Below the pieces are notes generated by a model. It saw only the letters and a list, made by a program, of their open reading frames with translations, ran no database searches and was not told where the DNA came from. Positions 36,094-45,825 of a stretch of DNA of 64,000 nucleotides are shown piece by piece. The position numbers were made by a program, and so were the translations under genes. This DNA is from Xanthomonas theicola (GTDB taxonomy: Bacteria > Pseudomonadota > Gammaproteobacteria > Xanthomonadales > Xanthomonadaceae): positions 412,001-476,000 of the forward strand of contig NZ_CP049017.1 of assembly GCF_014236795.1 (NCBI RefSeq). The letters are read 5' to 3'. The first letter of the stretch is position 1. Every line of letters starts with the position of its first letter.

Positions 36094-37599
36094 TCAGTGC
36101 TTGCCGCCGAAGATGCTGCCGAAGATGCCGCGCACGATCTGCTGGCCGATGCGGTTGCCGACGGTGCGCGAGGTCTGCTTGGCCATCGCCTCCAGCATGC
36201 CCTGGCGGCGCTTGGTGCCGAACACCGCATCCTTGATCGCCTGGCCGAAGCCGCTGTCCTGCGCATCGTCCTGCGCGCGCGTGCGCGCCGCCGGCGCCGT
36301 GGTCTTCTCCGTCACCTGCTCGACCCGCCGCGCCAGCAGTTCCGCTGCCGACTCGCGGTTGACCGCGGTGTCGTAGCGGTGGCCGACCACGCTGCCGGCC
36401 CGTACCTGCGCGCGCTCGGCCTCGCAGATCGCGCCCATCCGGCAGCGCGGTGGCGCGATCAGGGTCTGCTGCACCGGCGACGGCACACCCTTGTCCTGCA
36501 GCGTCGACACCAGCGCCTCGCCGGTGCCGAGCTGGGAAATGGCCTTGGCCACGTCCAGCTTGGGATTGGCCACGAAGGTCTCGGCGGCGGTGCGCACCGC
36601 CTTCTGGTCGCGCGGGGTGTAGGCGCGCAGCGCGTGCTGCACGCGGTTGCCGAGCTGGCCGAGGATGGCGTCCGGCACGTCGTCGGGGAACTGCGAGCAG
36701 AAGTACACGCCCACGCCCTTGGAGCGGATCAGCCGCACCACCTGCTCGATGCGCTGCACCAGCGCCGGCGGCGCGTCGTCGAACAACAGGTGCGCCTCGT
36801 CGAACACGAACACCAGCTTGGGCTTGTCCAGGTCGCCCACTTCCGGCAGCCGCTCGAACAGCTCCGACAGCAGCCACAGCAGGAAGGTCGAGTACAGGCG
36901 CGGCTTGAGCACCAGCTGCGCGGCGGCGAGGATGCCGATCACGCCGCGGTCGTCGCTGCCGACCCGCATCAGGTCGGCCAGGTCCAGCGCCGGTTCGCCG
37001 AAGAAGCCTTCGCCGCCGTCCTGCGCCAGGCGCAGCAGCGCGCGCTGGATCGCCGCCACCGACGGCGCGCTGACCAGGCCGTAGGCGGTGGAGACGTCCT
37101 TGCGCTGCTCCACCACCAGGCCGAGCAGGGCGCGCAGGTCGTCCAGGTCGAGCAGCAGCAGGCCGCGGTCGTCGGCCAGCTTGAACACGATGTCGAGCAC
37201 CCCGGCCTGGGTGTCGTTGAGCTCCAGGATCCGCGCCAGCAGGGTCGGCCCCATTTCGCTGACGGTGGTGCGCACCGGGTGCCCGAGCTGGCCGTACAGG
37301 TCCCAGAACACCACCGGGTTGGCGGCCGGGGCGTAGTCGGCCACGCCGATGTCCCTGGCGCGCTGCAGCACTTTCTCGTTGCCGTCGCCGGCCACCGCCA
37401 GCCCGGCCACGTCGCCCTTCACGTCGGCCATGAACACCGGCACGCCGATCCGCGAGTAGCCTTCGGCCAGGGTCATCAGGGTCACGGTCTTACCCGTGCC
37501 GGTGGCCCCGGCGACCAGCCCGTGGCGATTGCCCAGGCGCGGCTGCAGCAGCACCGCGACGTCGTCGGTCACGCCTTTGCCCAGCAGGATCGGGTCCAT
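36094..37599 (-). CDS. HerA-like ATPase of the DUF853/YjgR family
   Basis: A 501-residue ATPase with Walker A GATGTGKT at residues 31-38, a Walker B-type KLVFVFDEAHLLF, and the conserved FYGEPALDL-type (here FFGEPALDL) and RAYTPRDQKAVR segments of the HerA-like DUF853 family. E. coli YjgR is about the same size. HerA-type ATPases act with nucleases on DNA ends, but the role of this branch is not established. The C-terminus carries a short glycine-rich end (GIFGSIFGGK). The ATG at 37599 is the only start consistent with the family. Confidence 0.9.
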   Translation of the reverse strand: MDPILLGKGVTDDVAVLLQPRLGNRHGLVAGATGTGKTVTLMTLAEGYSRIGVPVFMADVKGDVAGLAVAGDGNEKVLQRARDIGVADYAPAANPVVFWDLYGQLGHPVRTTVSEMGPTLLARILELNDTQAGVLDIVFKLADDRGLLLLDLDDLRALLGLVVEQRKDVSTAYGLVSAPSVAAIQRALLRLAQDGGEGFFGEPALDLADLMRVGSDDRGVIGILAAAQLVLKPRLYSTFLLWLLSELFERLPEVGDLDKPKLVFVFDEAHLLFDDAPPALVQRIEQVVRLIRSKGVGVYFCSQFPDDVPDAILGQLGNRVQHALRAYTPRDQKAVRTAAETFVANPKLDVAKAISQLGTGEALVSTLQDKGVPSPVQQTLIAPPRCRMGAICEAERAQVRAGSVVGHRYDTAVNRESAAELLARRVEQVTEKTTAPAARTRAQDDAQDSGFGQAIKDAVFGTKRRQGMLEAMAKQTSRTVGNRIGQQIVRGIFGSIFGGKH

Positions 37600-37787
37600 G
37601 AACAGCTCCGCGGTGAGGTGGGCCGATTCTAGGCGTTCGCGCCGGCGCCCGCTCGCCGGCGGGGCGGGGTCGGACCGCACGAGGCGATGAACGGATGCTC
37701 TGCCGGCGCGGTGTCGGGGATCGCCCGACCTTGCCGCGATGTGACAGCGGCGGCTACCCTGCGGCCTTTCCGTCGTCGCGTCCCATC

Positions 37788-39386
37788 ATGCCTCTTTCGT
37801 TCCGTCTCACCCATGGATGGCCCGTCGTGGCTGCCCTGGCGCTGGCCTGCGCCGCGCCTGCCGCCCACGCCCAGCGCGTCTCCGCCCGCGACAAGGCCGC
37901 CATCGACGTACTCGACCAGCGCCTGGCCGCGGCCGAGAAACGCTACAACGACGCGATGGTGCTGGTCGGCAACAGCGACCCCAAGGGCGCCCAGGAAAGC
38001 GATGCGGCGCTGGAGGACATCGAGGACGTCATCGACGCCTGCATCAAGCAGCGCGGCTGCCAGGTCGGCACCTTCCTGGGCGCGTACAAGCGCCTGCTCA
38101 AGGCCAAGGCCGACGCGCAAGGCGAGGCCGCCGATGCCGATGCGACCGACGATGACGCCGCGCCGCTGCAGGCCGACCCCGACCACATCCGCCCGCTGGC
38201 CGCCGACGTGCCGGAAGCCGCGCGCGCGGCGAGCCTGCTCAACGACCAGCGCCATGCCTTCGATGCGATGGTCGAATACAACCCGGCGGTGCAGGCCGGC
38301 ATCCGCCGCTGGCTCACCGACATGCGTCCGTCGCTGATGACCAGCTACGAGAACTACCAGAACCTGCGCGCGATCATGTGGCCGGAATGGGAGAAGCGCG
38401 GGCTGCCGGAAGCGCTGCTGTTCGGCATCATCGCCAAGGAGTCCAACGGCCGCGTGCACGCCAATTCGCGGGTCGGCGCCGCCGGGCTGATGCAGTTCAT
38501 GCCGGCCACCGGGCGCCGCTTCGGGCTGGGCCCGGACGGCACCGGCTTCGACACCCGCTACGACGCGCGCAGCGCCGCCGAGGCCAGCGCGGTGTACATC
38601 AACGAGCGCATGGCCGAGCTCAACCGCAGCATCGAGTTGTCGCTGGCCGGCTACAACGGCGGCGAGGGCCGCGCCGCGCGCGTGTTCAACCAGATGCAGG
38701 GGCGCAGTTTCTGGGAGGCCTCGGTGTACAACCAGTTCCCGGCCGAGACCAAGGACTACGTGCCGATGGTGATCGCCGCGGCCTGGATCTTCCTGCACCC
38801 GCAGCAGTACGGCGTGGCGTTCCCGAAGATCAACGCGCAGCTGGCCACGCTGCGTCTGGCCAGGTCGACCACGATCTACGAGCTGACCATCTGCCTGGGC
38901 AGCGACGGCACCCGCGACGGCTACCTGCGCGCGCTGCGCAACCTCAACCCGCGCTACGAGCCGGACGGCTGGATCCCGGCCGGGGTCACCCTCAACGCCA
39001 CCACCAAGATCGTCGGCCTGTACAACCGCTATTGCGTCAGCGGCCCGCGCGCCGACCTGGCGCGCGCGCTGATCACCGCCGACGTCAACGCGGCGATCCG
39101 CAGCAGCACGCCGGCGGTGGCCGATCCCACCGGCAACGTGGCGGTGGGCGACGCGACCCCGGTGGCCGGCGTGCCGACCACGGTCGCCACCGGGCGCCCG
39201 GCGCCGGTCAAGCCCAAGCCCAAGCAGGCGCGCAGCTACCGCGTGGCCAAGGGCGACACGCTGGGCCGCATCGCCGACCGCTACAGCTGCGATCTCAAAC
39301 AATTGGCCAAGGCCAACGGCCTGCGCGCGCCGGGCTATGCATTGAAGCCAGGCCAGTCGCTGAAGATGACCGGCTGCGACAAGTAG
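37788..39386 (+). CDS. Membrane-bound-type lytic transglycosylase with LysM domain
   Basis: A 532-residue exported protein: signal peptide (VVAALALACAAPAAHA), a helical N-terminal region, an SLT domain with catalytic Glu218 in IIAKESNGR and the GAAGLMQFMPATG and AGYNGGEGRA signatures, and a C-terminal LysM (YRVAKGDTLGRIADRYS...) from about residue 484. It cuts glycan strands of peptidoglycan, forming 1,6-anhydro ends. There is no lipobox, so despite the MltD-like layout it is not a classic MltD lipoprotein. The longer open frame starting upstream is not used because the leader begins at 37788. Confidence 0.9.
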   Translation: MPLSFRLTHGWPVVAALALACAAPAAHAQRVSARDKAAIDVLDQRLAAAEKRYNDAMVLVGNSDPKGAQESDAALEDIEDVIDACIKQRGCQVGTFLGAYKRLLKAKADAQGEAADADATDDDAAPLQADPDHIRPLAADVPEAARAASLLNDQRHAFDAMVEYNPAVQAGIRRWLTDMRPSLMTSYENYQNLRAIMWPEWEKRGLPEALLFGIIAKESNGRVHANSRVGAAGLMQFMPATGRRFGLGPDGTGFDTRYDARSAAEASAVYINERMAELNRSIELSLAGYNGGEGRAARVFNQMQGRSFWEASVYNQFPAETKDYVPMVIAAAWIFLHPQQYGVAFPKINAQLATLRLARSTTIYELTICLGSDGTRDGYLRALRNLNPRYEPDGWIPAGVTLNATTKIVGLYNRYCVSGPRADLARALITADVNAAIRSSTPAVADPTGNVAVGDATPVAGVPTTVATGRPAPVKPKPKQARSYRVAKGDTLGRIADRYSCDLKQLAKANGLRAPGYALKPGQSLKMTGCDK

Positions 39387-39394
39387 GCCGTACG

Positions 39395-39520
39395 CCCTTC
39401 TCCCACCGGGAGAAGGGGGCGTGTGGCGCACGCAACGCGTCGCGATGGTCCCGCCGCGCCGCAGATCAAAAGCGAAGATTTCCCTCTCCCGTCGGGGTAG
39501 GGGTAGGGGTGAGGGTACGG
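39395..39520. repeat. Xanthomonad-type intergenic repeats after the lytic transglycosylase
   Basis: Two repeat blocks: CCCTTCTCCCACCGGGAGAAGGG (perfect inverted repeat at about 39396-39418) and a pyrimidine/purine-rich CCCTCTCCC...GGGGTAGGGGTAGGGG block at about 39481-39515. Such CCCTCTCCC repeats are scattered between Xanthomonad genes. The first hairpin may also act as a terminator for the transglycosylase gene. Confidence 0.6.
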
Positions 39521-39599
39521 CAGCACCGGGAGTGCAAGGCCGCCGGCGCGCGCTGTTGCCGCCCCAACACCCGCGACGTTGGAGGGAGCGCCTGTGTGC

Positions 39600-39705
39600 C
39601 CAGCGTTACACCGAGCCTGACCGGCGTTTCCGCCGCCCAGCCTGGATCGAGCGTCGCCGCGGCTGGCCGCAGCAGCACGATCACCGTGGAGCCGTAGTTG
39701 AAGTG
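39600..39705 (-). pseudogene. Partial duplicate of the psd 3' end
   Basis: On the minus strand this encodes [15 protein letters not shown] and a diverged end (LDPGWAAETPVRLG), close to the last ~33 residues of psd ([15 protein letters not shown] ... [14 protein letters not shown]). It carries the GST cleavage motif but no upstream enzyme, so it is a tail fragment. Confidence 0.65.
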
Positions 39706-39758
39706 CGCCGCGCCGCAGGACAAGGAAGGCGCCTGTGCGTCCGTGGCGCCGCCGCGCG

Positions 39759-40607
39759 TCAGCCCTGCAGCCGCCTGGCCAGCGCCTGACCGAGCCGGAC
39801 CGCGGTTTCCGCCGCCAGCCCCGGATCCAGCTGCGCTACGCCTGGCGGCAGCAGCACGATCACGGTGGAGCCATAGTTGAAGCGCGCCATCTCCGCGAAC
39901 CGCTCCAGCACGATGCCCTTGCCGCGCCAGTCCTTGCGGGTGAGGCGCTCGCCGTAGCGCGGGATCTCCACGCCGCTCCACACCGTTTCGACGCCGGAGA
40001 CCAGCAGCGCGCCGACCATCACCGAGGCCATCGGGCCGAAGTCGGTGTCGAAATGGCAGACCAGGCGCTCGTTGCGCGCGAACAGCCGCGGCACGGCGCG
40101 CACCGCGTCCGGACCGACGCTGAACAGCCGCCCCGGCACGTGCACGGTCTCGCGCAGGGTGCCGGTCCAGGGCATGTGCACGCGGTGGTAGTCGCGCGGG
40201 GACAGGTACACGGTGGCGTACAGGCCGTTCGCGAACGGCGCCGCCGCGGCTTCGTCGCCGAGCAGCTCGGCGGCGGTGAACGCCTGGCCCTTGGCCTGGA
40301 AGATGTGGCCGTCCTGGATCGGGCCGAGCTGGCTGATGCGGCCGTCGGCCGGCATCAGCAGCGCCTGCGGATCGGGAGCGGCGATGCGCGCGCCCGGCCG
40401 CAGCGCCCGGGTGAAGAAGGCGTTGAAGGTCGGATAGGCGCGCGGATCGGGCTCGGCGGCCTCGGTCAGGTCCACCCCGAAGCGGCGCATCACGGTGTCG
40501 ATCAGCCATTGCTTCAGCCCCGGCCGCGACGAGTAGGCCAGGCGCCGCGCCAGCGAGGACAGCAGCCGGTGCGGCAAGACGTAGGTCAGCGTGGTCAGCA
40601 GGCTCAT
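39759..40607 (-). CDS. psd: Phosphatidylserine decarboxylase
   Basis: A 282-residue enzyme that makes phosphatidylethanolamine at the inner membrane. It is self-cleaved; the pyruvoyl group comes from Ser247 in the YGST motif, equivalent to LGST in E. coli. [16 protein letters not shown] is the conserved core. The start overlaps the SCO stop by 4 bases (40604-40607), so the two genes are coupled. A partial copy of its 3' end follows it. Confidence 0.93.
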   Translation of the reverse strand: MSLLTTLTYVLPHRLLSSLARRLAYSSRPGLKQWLIDTVMRRFGVDLTEAAEPDPRAYPTFNAFFTRALRPGARIAAPDPQALLMPADGRISQLGPIQDGHIFQAKGQAFTAAELLGDEAAAAPFANGLYATVYLSPRDYHRVHMPWTGTLRETVHVPGRLFSVGPDAVRAVPRLFARNERLVCHFDTDFGPMASVMVGALLVSGVETVWSGVEIPRYGERLTRKDWRGKGIVLERFAEMARFNYGSTVIVLLPPGVAQLDPGLAAETAVRLGQALARRLQG

Positions 40608-41251
40608 GGCGCGGTCGCCTCGGTCAGCGCCTGCAGGTCGGCGGCGATCGCCGCCGGCTCGAACGGCGGACGGATCAGCCCGGCCTGGCGGCCTTGCGGG
40701 TCGAGCACCGCGATCGCGGCGGAGTGGTCCATGCTGTAGTCCTTGGGGTTTTCTTGGAAATGCTTGCCGGGCACCTTCTGGAACACGAAGCCCAGCGCAG
40801 TGGCGAAGCGTTCCAGCTCCGGCACGTCGGCGGTGGCGGCGAGGGTGTCCTGGTGGAAGCCGTGGGCGTAGGCGCCCAGCCGCGACGGCGTGTCGCGCTC
40901 GGGATCGACCGAGATGAACAGCACCCGCGGGCGCAGCGCGTCGGGGATCGATGCCCATTGCCGCTGCGCCCGGGCCAGCTCGGCCAGGGTGGTCGGGCAG
41001 ACGTCCGGGCATGCGGTGAAACCCAGGAACACCAGCGTCCAGTGGCCTTTCAGCTCGCCGGGGACCAGCGGCGTGCTGTCGGACTGGCGCAGGTGGAAGT
41101 CGGGCAGGGCGCGCGGTTGCGGGTATAGGCGCACGGTACGGGTGTCCGGCCACGCCGAAGCGCCGCCGCCGACGTGCTTCTGGGCCAGCAGCAAGCCCAG
41201 GCCGGCGGCCAGCGCGACCACCAGGACGATGCCGAAGTTTTGGTTGAACAT
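40604..41251 (-). CDS. SCO1/SenC family copper chaperone
   Basis: A 215-residue thioredoxin-fold protein with an N-terminal membrane anchor (residues 8-22). The copper ligands are visible: Cys81 and Cys85 in CPDVC and His176 in [11 protein letters not shown] proteins load the CuA site of cytochrome oxidase. The neighbours do not include oxidase genes. The promoter should lie in the short gap to divergent prmB. Confidence 0.92.
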   Translation of the reverse strand: MFNQNFGIVLVVALAAGLGLLLAQKHVGGGASAWPDTRTVRLYPQPRALPDFHLRQSDSTPLVPGELKGHWTLVFLGFTACPDVCPTTLAELARAQRQWASIPDALRPRVLFISVDPERDTPSRLGAYAHGFHQDTLAATADVPELERFATALGFVFQKVPGKHFQENPKDYSMDHSAAIAVLDPQGRQAGLIRPPFEPAAIAADLQALTEATAP

Positions 41252-41296
41252 ACTGATTTCCCTTGCAACGAACGCTCATGATAGCGGTCGGGCCTC

Positions 41297-41302
41297 TATA
41301 AT
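41297..41302 (+). promoter_or_regulatory. Likely -10 element of prmB
   Basis: A perfect TATAAT lies 29 bases before the prmB start, in the short gap to the divergent SCO gene. I could not assign a confident -35. Confidence 0.4.
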
Positions 41303-41330
41303 CGGGGGCCGAATCGCCTTGCCTGTTGCC

Positions 41331-42257
41331 ATGACTGCCGACGCGGCCGCCGAACTCCACACGATCATCGATCTGATCCGCTACGGCAGCAGCCGTTTCA
41401 ACGCCGCCGAACTGAGCTTTGGCCACAGCTACGACAACGCCCTGGACGAAGCCACGCAACTGGTGCTGCATGCGCTGCACCTGCCGCACGACCTGGGCCC
41501 GGCCTACGGCGGCGCGCGCGTGACCACGCCGGAGAAGGCGCAGGTGCTGGCGCTGTTCGAGCGCCGCATCGCCGAGCGCATTCCCGCCGCCTACCTGACC
41601 GGCGAGGCCTGGTTCGCCGGACTCAGCTTCAAGAGCGACGCGCGCGCGCTGGTGCCGCGCTCGCCGATCGCCGAGCTGATCGAGGCCGGTTTCGAGCCAT
41701 GGCTGGCCGGGCGCCACGTCGATCGCGCGCTGGACCTGTGCACCGGCTCGGGCTGCATCGCCATCGCGATGGCCCACTACAACCCGAACTGGCAGGTGGA
41801 CGCGGCCGACATCAGCGACGACGCGCTGGCGCTGGCCGCCGAGAACAAGGCGCGGTTGCTGGCCCACAACGTCGCGCTGGTCAGGTCGGACCTGTTCGCC
41901 GGGCTGGAGGGCCGCCGCTACGAACTGATCGTGACCAACCCACCGTACGTCACCCACGCCGAGACCGACGCGCTGCCGCCCGAGTACGCGCACGAGCCGG
42001 AACTGGGCCTGCGCGCCGGCGACGACGGCCTGGACCTGGCGCTGAAGATCCTGCGCGACGCGCCGGCGCACCTGAGCGAGGACGGCCTGCTGATCTGCGA
42101 GGTCGGCGAATCCGAGCGCGCGCTGGTGCAGTTGCTGCCGGACGTGGAATTGGCCTGGGTCGAGTTCAAGGTCGGGCAGATGGGCATCTTCGCGGTGGAC
42201 GCCCGCGAACTGGTCGCGCACCGTGCGCGCATCGCCGAACTGGCCGCGGGCCGGTGA
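41331..42257 (+). CDS. prmB: Ribosomal protein uL3 glutamine methyltransferase PrmB
   Basis: A 308-residue SAM-dependent methyltransferase that methylates a glutamine of ribosomal protein L3. It has the N-terminal PrmB helical domain ([31 protein letters not shown]), the SAM motif [15 protein letters not shown], and the NPPY substrate motif in [11 protein letters not shown]. The N-terminal region distinguishes it from PrmC. The aroC gene follows 10 bases after its stop, so the two are likely co-transcribed. Confidence 0.94.
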   Translation: MTADAAAELHTIIDLIRYGSSRFNAAELSFGHSYDNALDEATQLVLHALHLPHDLGPAYGGARVTTPEKAQVLALFERRIAERIPAAYLTGEAWFAGLSFKSDARALVPRSPIAELIEAGFEPWLAGRHVDRALDLCTGSGCIAIAMAHYNPNWQVDAADISDDALALAAENKARLLAHNVALVRSDLFAGLEGRRYELIVTNPPYVTHAETDALPPEYAHEPELGLRAGDDGLDLALKILRDAPAHLSEDGLLICEVGESERALVQLLPDVELAWVEFKVGQMGIFAVDARELVAHRARIAELAAGR

Positions 42258-42267
42258 GCCGGCGGCC

Positions 42268-43359
42268 ATGAGCGCGAACAGCTTCGGCACCCTGCTGACC
42301 GTCACCACCTTCGGCGAATCGCACGGGCCGGCGATCGGCTGCGTGATCGACGGTTGCCCGCCGGGGCTGGAGCTCGACGCCGACGCGTTCGCCCACGACC
42401 TGCAGCGCCGCGCCACCGGCAAAAGCCGCCACACCTCGGCGCGGCGCGAGGCCGACGCGGTCGAGATCCTGTCCGGGGTCTATGCGGGCCGCACCACCGG
42501 CACCCCGATCGGCCTGCTGATCCGCAACACCGACCAGCGCAGCAAGGACTACACCGACATCGCCCGCCAGTTCCGCCCGGGCCATGCCGACTACAGCTAC
42601 TGGCAGAAGTACGGCATCCGCGACCCGCGCGGCGGCGGCCGCTCCTCGGCGCGCGAGACCACGATGCGCGTGGCCGCCGGCGTCGTCGCCAAGAAGTGGC
42701 TGGCGCAGCGCTACGGCGTGCGCGTGCGCGGCTACCTGTCCCAACTCGGGCCGCTGCTGCCGCAGGGCTTCGCCTGGGACGCGGTGGAGGACAATGCGTT
42801 CTTCTGGCCGCACGCGGCGCAGGTGCCGGAGCTGGAACGCTACATGGACGCGCTGCGCAAGTCCGGCGATTCGATCGGCGCCAAGGTCACCGTGGTCGCC
42901 GACGGCGTGCCGCCGGGCTGGGGCGAGCCGATCTACGGCAAGCTCGACGGCGAACTGGCCGCGGCGCTGATGAGCATCAACGCGGTCAAGGGCGTGGAGA
43001 TCGGCGACGGTTTCGCCGCGGTGACCCAGCAGGGCACCGAGCACCGCGACCTGATCGCGCCGGACGGCTTCCTGTCCAACCATGCCGGCGGTGTGCTCGG
43101 CGGCATCGCCACCGGCCAGCCGATCGTCGCCTCGCTGGCGTTCAAGCCCACTTCCAGCCTGCGCCTGCCCGGCGCCACGGTGGACGTGGACGGGCAGGCG
43201 GTGGACGTTGTCACCACCGGCCGCCACGATCCTTGCGTCGGCATCCGCGCCACCCCGATCGCCGAGGCGATGGTGGCGCTGGTGCTGATGGACCAGGCGC
43301 TGCGCCACCGCGCGCAGTGCGGCGACGTCGGCAGCGTCGCCCCGCGGATTCCTGGGTGA
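42268..43359 (+). CDS. aroC: Chorismate synthase
   Basis: A 363-residue FMN-dependent enzyme for the last shikimate step (EPSP to chorismate). Family signatures are clear: [33 protein letters not shown], and [18 protein letters not shown] at the C-terminus. It feeds the tryptophan genes found further right in the window. Length fits. Confidence 0.96.
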   Translation: MSANSFGTLLTVTTFGESHGPAIGCVIDGCPPGLELDADAFAHDLQRRATGKSRHTSARREADAVEILSGVYAGRTTGTPIGLLIRNTDQRSKDYTDIARQFRPGHADYSYWQKYGIRDPRGGGRSSARETTMRVAAGVVAKKWLAQRYGVRVRGYLSQLGPLLPQGFAWDAVEDNAFFWPHAAQVPELERYMDALRKSGDSIGAKVTVVADGVPPGWGEPIYGKLDGELAAALMSINAVKGVEIGDGFAAVTQQGTEHRDLIAPDGFLSNHAGGVLGGIATGQPIVASLAFKPTSSLRLPGATVDVDGQAVDVVTTGRHDPCVGIRATPIAEAMVALVLMDQALRHRAQCGDVGSVAPRIPG

Positions 43360-43480
43360 ACGGGAACGTGCCATGCGCGGCATTGCCGCACAGTTCCTGC
43401 GAGCGCCCGGCCATGGATGGCCGGGCCGGTGTCGCCGGCATTACCATTTCGCGCCATGGATGGCAGCAGGGAGTTTCGTG

Positions 43481-44509
43481 ATGTCCGCCAGGCCGCGGGT
43501 GTGGGTCAGCCAGCCGCTGTTCGACGACGTCGTCGCACGGCTCAGCGCGCATTGCGCGCTGACCACCACCCAGGACGTGACCAAGTATTCGCCGGCGCAG
43601 CTGGCCGCCGCCCTGGCGCCGCTGGACGGTGCGCTGGTGACGCTCAACGAGCGCATCGGCGCGGCCGAGATCGCTGCCGCGTCGCGCCTGCGCGCCATCG
43701 CCAACGTCGGCTACAACAACCTGGACCTGGACGCGCTCAGCGCGGCCGGCATCGTCGCCAGCAACACGCCCGACGTGCTCACCGAGACCACCGCCGACCT
43801 CGGCTTCGCCTTGCTGATGGCCGCGGCGCGGCGCATCACCGAGTCCGAGCGCTGGCTGCGCGAGGGGCAGTGGCGGCAATGGTCGTTCCAGACCATGCTC
43901 GGCGCCGACGTGCACGGCAGCACCCTGGGCATCCTCGGCATGGGCCGCATCGGCCAGGCCATCGCGCGCCGCGCCGCCGGTTTCTCGATGCGCGTGCTGT
44001 ACCACAACCGCAGCCGCCTGCCGGCCGAGGTGGAGCGCGCGCACGCCGCCGACTACGTCGGCTTCGACGAACTGCTGGCGCGCGCCGATCACCTGCTGCT
44101 GGTGCTGCCGTATTCGGCGCAGTCGCACCACATCCTCGACGCCGCGGCGCTGGCGCAGATGCGGCCGACCGCGACGCTGGTGAACATCGCCCGCGGCGGC
44201 CTGGTCGATGAGCCGGCGCTGGCAGATGCCCTCGCGCACGGGCGCCTGGCCGCGGCCGGGCTGGACGTGTACGAAGGCGAGCCGGCGGTGCGCCCGGAAT
44301 TGCTGGCGCTGCGCAAGGTGGTGCTGACCCCGCACATCGGCAGCGCCAGCGACGCGACCCGCCGCGCGATGGTGGCGCTGGCGGTGGACAACCTGCTGGC
44401 CGCGCTGGGCATCGGCGCCGACGCCGGGCGTCCGCCGAATGCGTTGAACCTGGACGCGATCGCGGCTGCCGGCAACGGCGGCGGCATTGGCGCGGGCAAA
44501 AAACGATAG
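43481..44509 (+). CDS. D-2-hydroxyacid dehydrogenase (glyoxylate/hydroxypyruvate reductase-like)
   Basis: A 342-residue NAD(P)-dependent dehydrogenase. The nucleotide fold has GILGMGRIGQAIARR, and the catalytic Arg, Glu and His are in NIARGGLVDEPAL, DVYEGEPAV and TPHIGSAS. It resembles glyoxylate/hydroxypyruvate reductases, but the substrate is not certain. A GAG box precedes the ATG. The C-terminus has a short Gly/Lys tail (GIGAGKKR). Confidence 0.88.
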   Translation: MSARPRVWVSQPLFDDVVARLSAHCALTTTQDVTKYSPAQLAAALAPLDGALVTLNERIGAAEIAAASRLRAIANVGYNNLDLDALSAAGIVASNTPDVLTETTADLGFALLMAAARRITESERWLREGQWRQWSFQTMLGADVHGSTLGILGMGRIGQAIARRAAGFSMRVLYHNRSRLPAEVERAHAADYVGFDELLARADHLLLVLPYSAQSHHILDAAALAQMRPTATLVNIARGGLVDEPALADALAHGRLAAAGLDVYEGEPAVRPELLALRKVVLTPHIGSASDATRRAMVALAVDNLLAALGIGADAGRPPNALNLDAIAAAGNGGGIGAGKKR

Positions 44510-44609
44510 GGAACCTACGGCGACCTGAGCGGCGCGCTCGGGAGGTTCCCCGAATCCAGCTGGCAGTGCGGCTGTTCTCCCTTTCTCCTACCCGATCGAA
44601 CCCCCTCCC

Positions 44610-45635
44610 ATGAGCAACGAACCCCGTCGTTTCAACGTCGCCGTCGTCGGCGCCACCGGCGCCGTCGGCGAAACCATGCTGGCCATCCTCGTCGAGCGCG
44701 ATTTCCCCGTCGCCACCCTGTATCCGCTGGCCTCCGAGCGCTCGGCCGGCGGCCAGGTCGAATTCAAGGGCCAGAACGTCACCGTGCTCGACCTGGCCAC
44801 CTTCGACCCCACCGGTGTGGACATTGCGCTGTTCTCCGCCGGCGGCGCCATCTCCAAGGAATACGCGCCGACGTTCGCCGCCGCCGGCGCGGTGGTGATC
44901 GACAATTCCTCCGCGTTCCGCTACGACGACGACGTGCCGCTGGTGGTGTCGGAAGTGAACCCGCAGGCGCTGCAGCAGCGTCCGCGCGGCATCGTCGCCA
45001 ATCCCAACTGCTCGACCATGCAGATGCTGGTGGCGCTGGCGCCGCTGCATCGCGAGTACAACATCGAGCGGATCAACGTGGCCACCTACCAGTCGGTGTC
45101 CGGCGGCGGCCGCTCGGCGCTGGAGGAACTGGGCAAGCAGACCGGCCAGCTGCTCAACTTCCAGGACATCGACCCGCAGCGCTTCCCGGTGCAGATCGCC
45201 TTCAACCTGATCCCGCACATCGACGACTTCCTCGACAACGGCTTCACCAAGGAAGAGATGAAGCTGGTCTGGGAGACGCGCAAGATCCTCGGCGACGACA
45301 GCATCCAGGTGAACCCGACCGCGGTGCGCGTGCCGGTGTTCTACGGCCACTCCGAAGCGGTGGCGATCGAGACCACCCGAAAGGTGACGGTGGAGCAGGC
45401 GCGCGCCGTGCTGGCCGCCGCGCCGGGCGTGGAGGTGGTCGACGAGCGCAAGGCCGGCGGCTATCCGACCCCGGTCACCCACGCCTCCGGCAACGACGCG
45501 GTCTACGTCGGCCGCATCCGCGAGGACCTCTCGCATCCGCGCGGCCTCAACCTGTGGATCGTCTCCGACAACATCCGCAAGGGCGCCGCCCTCAACGCGG
45601 TGCAACTGGCCGAACTGGTGGCGCAGGAAGGCTGA
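44610..45635 (+). CDS. asd: Aspartate-semialdehyde dehydrogenase
   Basis: A 341-residue enzyme that makes aspartate semialdehyde for lysine, methionine, threonine and peptidoglycan. The nucleotide motif is VGATGAVGETML, and the active-site Cys134 is in ANPNCSTMQM. Asd matches the family over the full length. It is followed by repeats and then fimV, an order typical of Xanthomonas. Confidence 0.96.
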   Translation: MSNEPRRFNVAVVGATGAVGETMLAILVERDFPVATLYPLASERSAGGQVEFKGQNVTVLDLATFDPTGVDIALFSAGGAISKEYAPTFAAAGAVVIDNSSAFRYDDDVPLVVSEVNPQALQQRPRGIVANPNCSTMQMLVALAPLHREYNIERINVATYQSVSGGGRSALEELGKQTGQLLNFQDIDPQRFPVQIAFNLIPHIDDFLDNGFTKEEMKLVWETRKILGDDSIQVNPTAVRVPVFYGHSEAVAIETTRKVTVEQARAVLAAAPGVEVVDERKAGGYPTPVTHASGNDAVYVGRIREDLSHPRGLNLWIVSDNIRKGAALNAVQLAELVAQEG

Positions 45636-45641
45636 AGATGT

Positions 45642-45783
45642 AGCCGGGACTCGGAACCGGGGACCCGGGGGGGCTGACGCGAGAGTGGAGGGCGCCCCCG
45701 CGACAGGTTTGTGCAACGGCAAGGCATGCAGGCTCTTGCCATTCTCTTTTGCTCTTCCGGGTCCCGGGTCCCGGGTCCCGGCT
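45642..45783. repeat. Inverted heptamer repeat block between asd and fimV
   Basis: A GGGACTCGG...GGGGACCCGGGG segment (about 45648-45675) and a mirrored CCGGGTCCCGGGTCCCGGGTCCC array (about 45758-45782) face each other across ~85 bases. It is the same repeat class as at 54298-54450. Confidence 0.65.
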
Positions 45784-45825
45784 TCATATATATTGCACGC
45801 CACGACACCCAAGGGCCGAGGCGTA

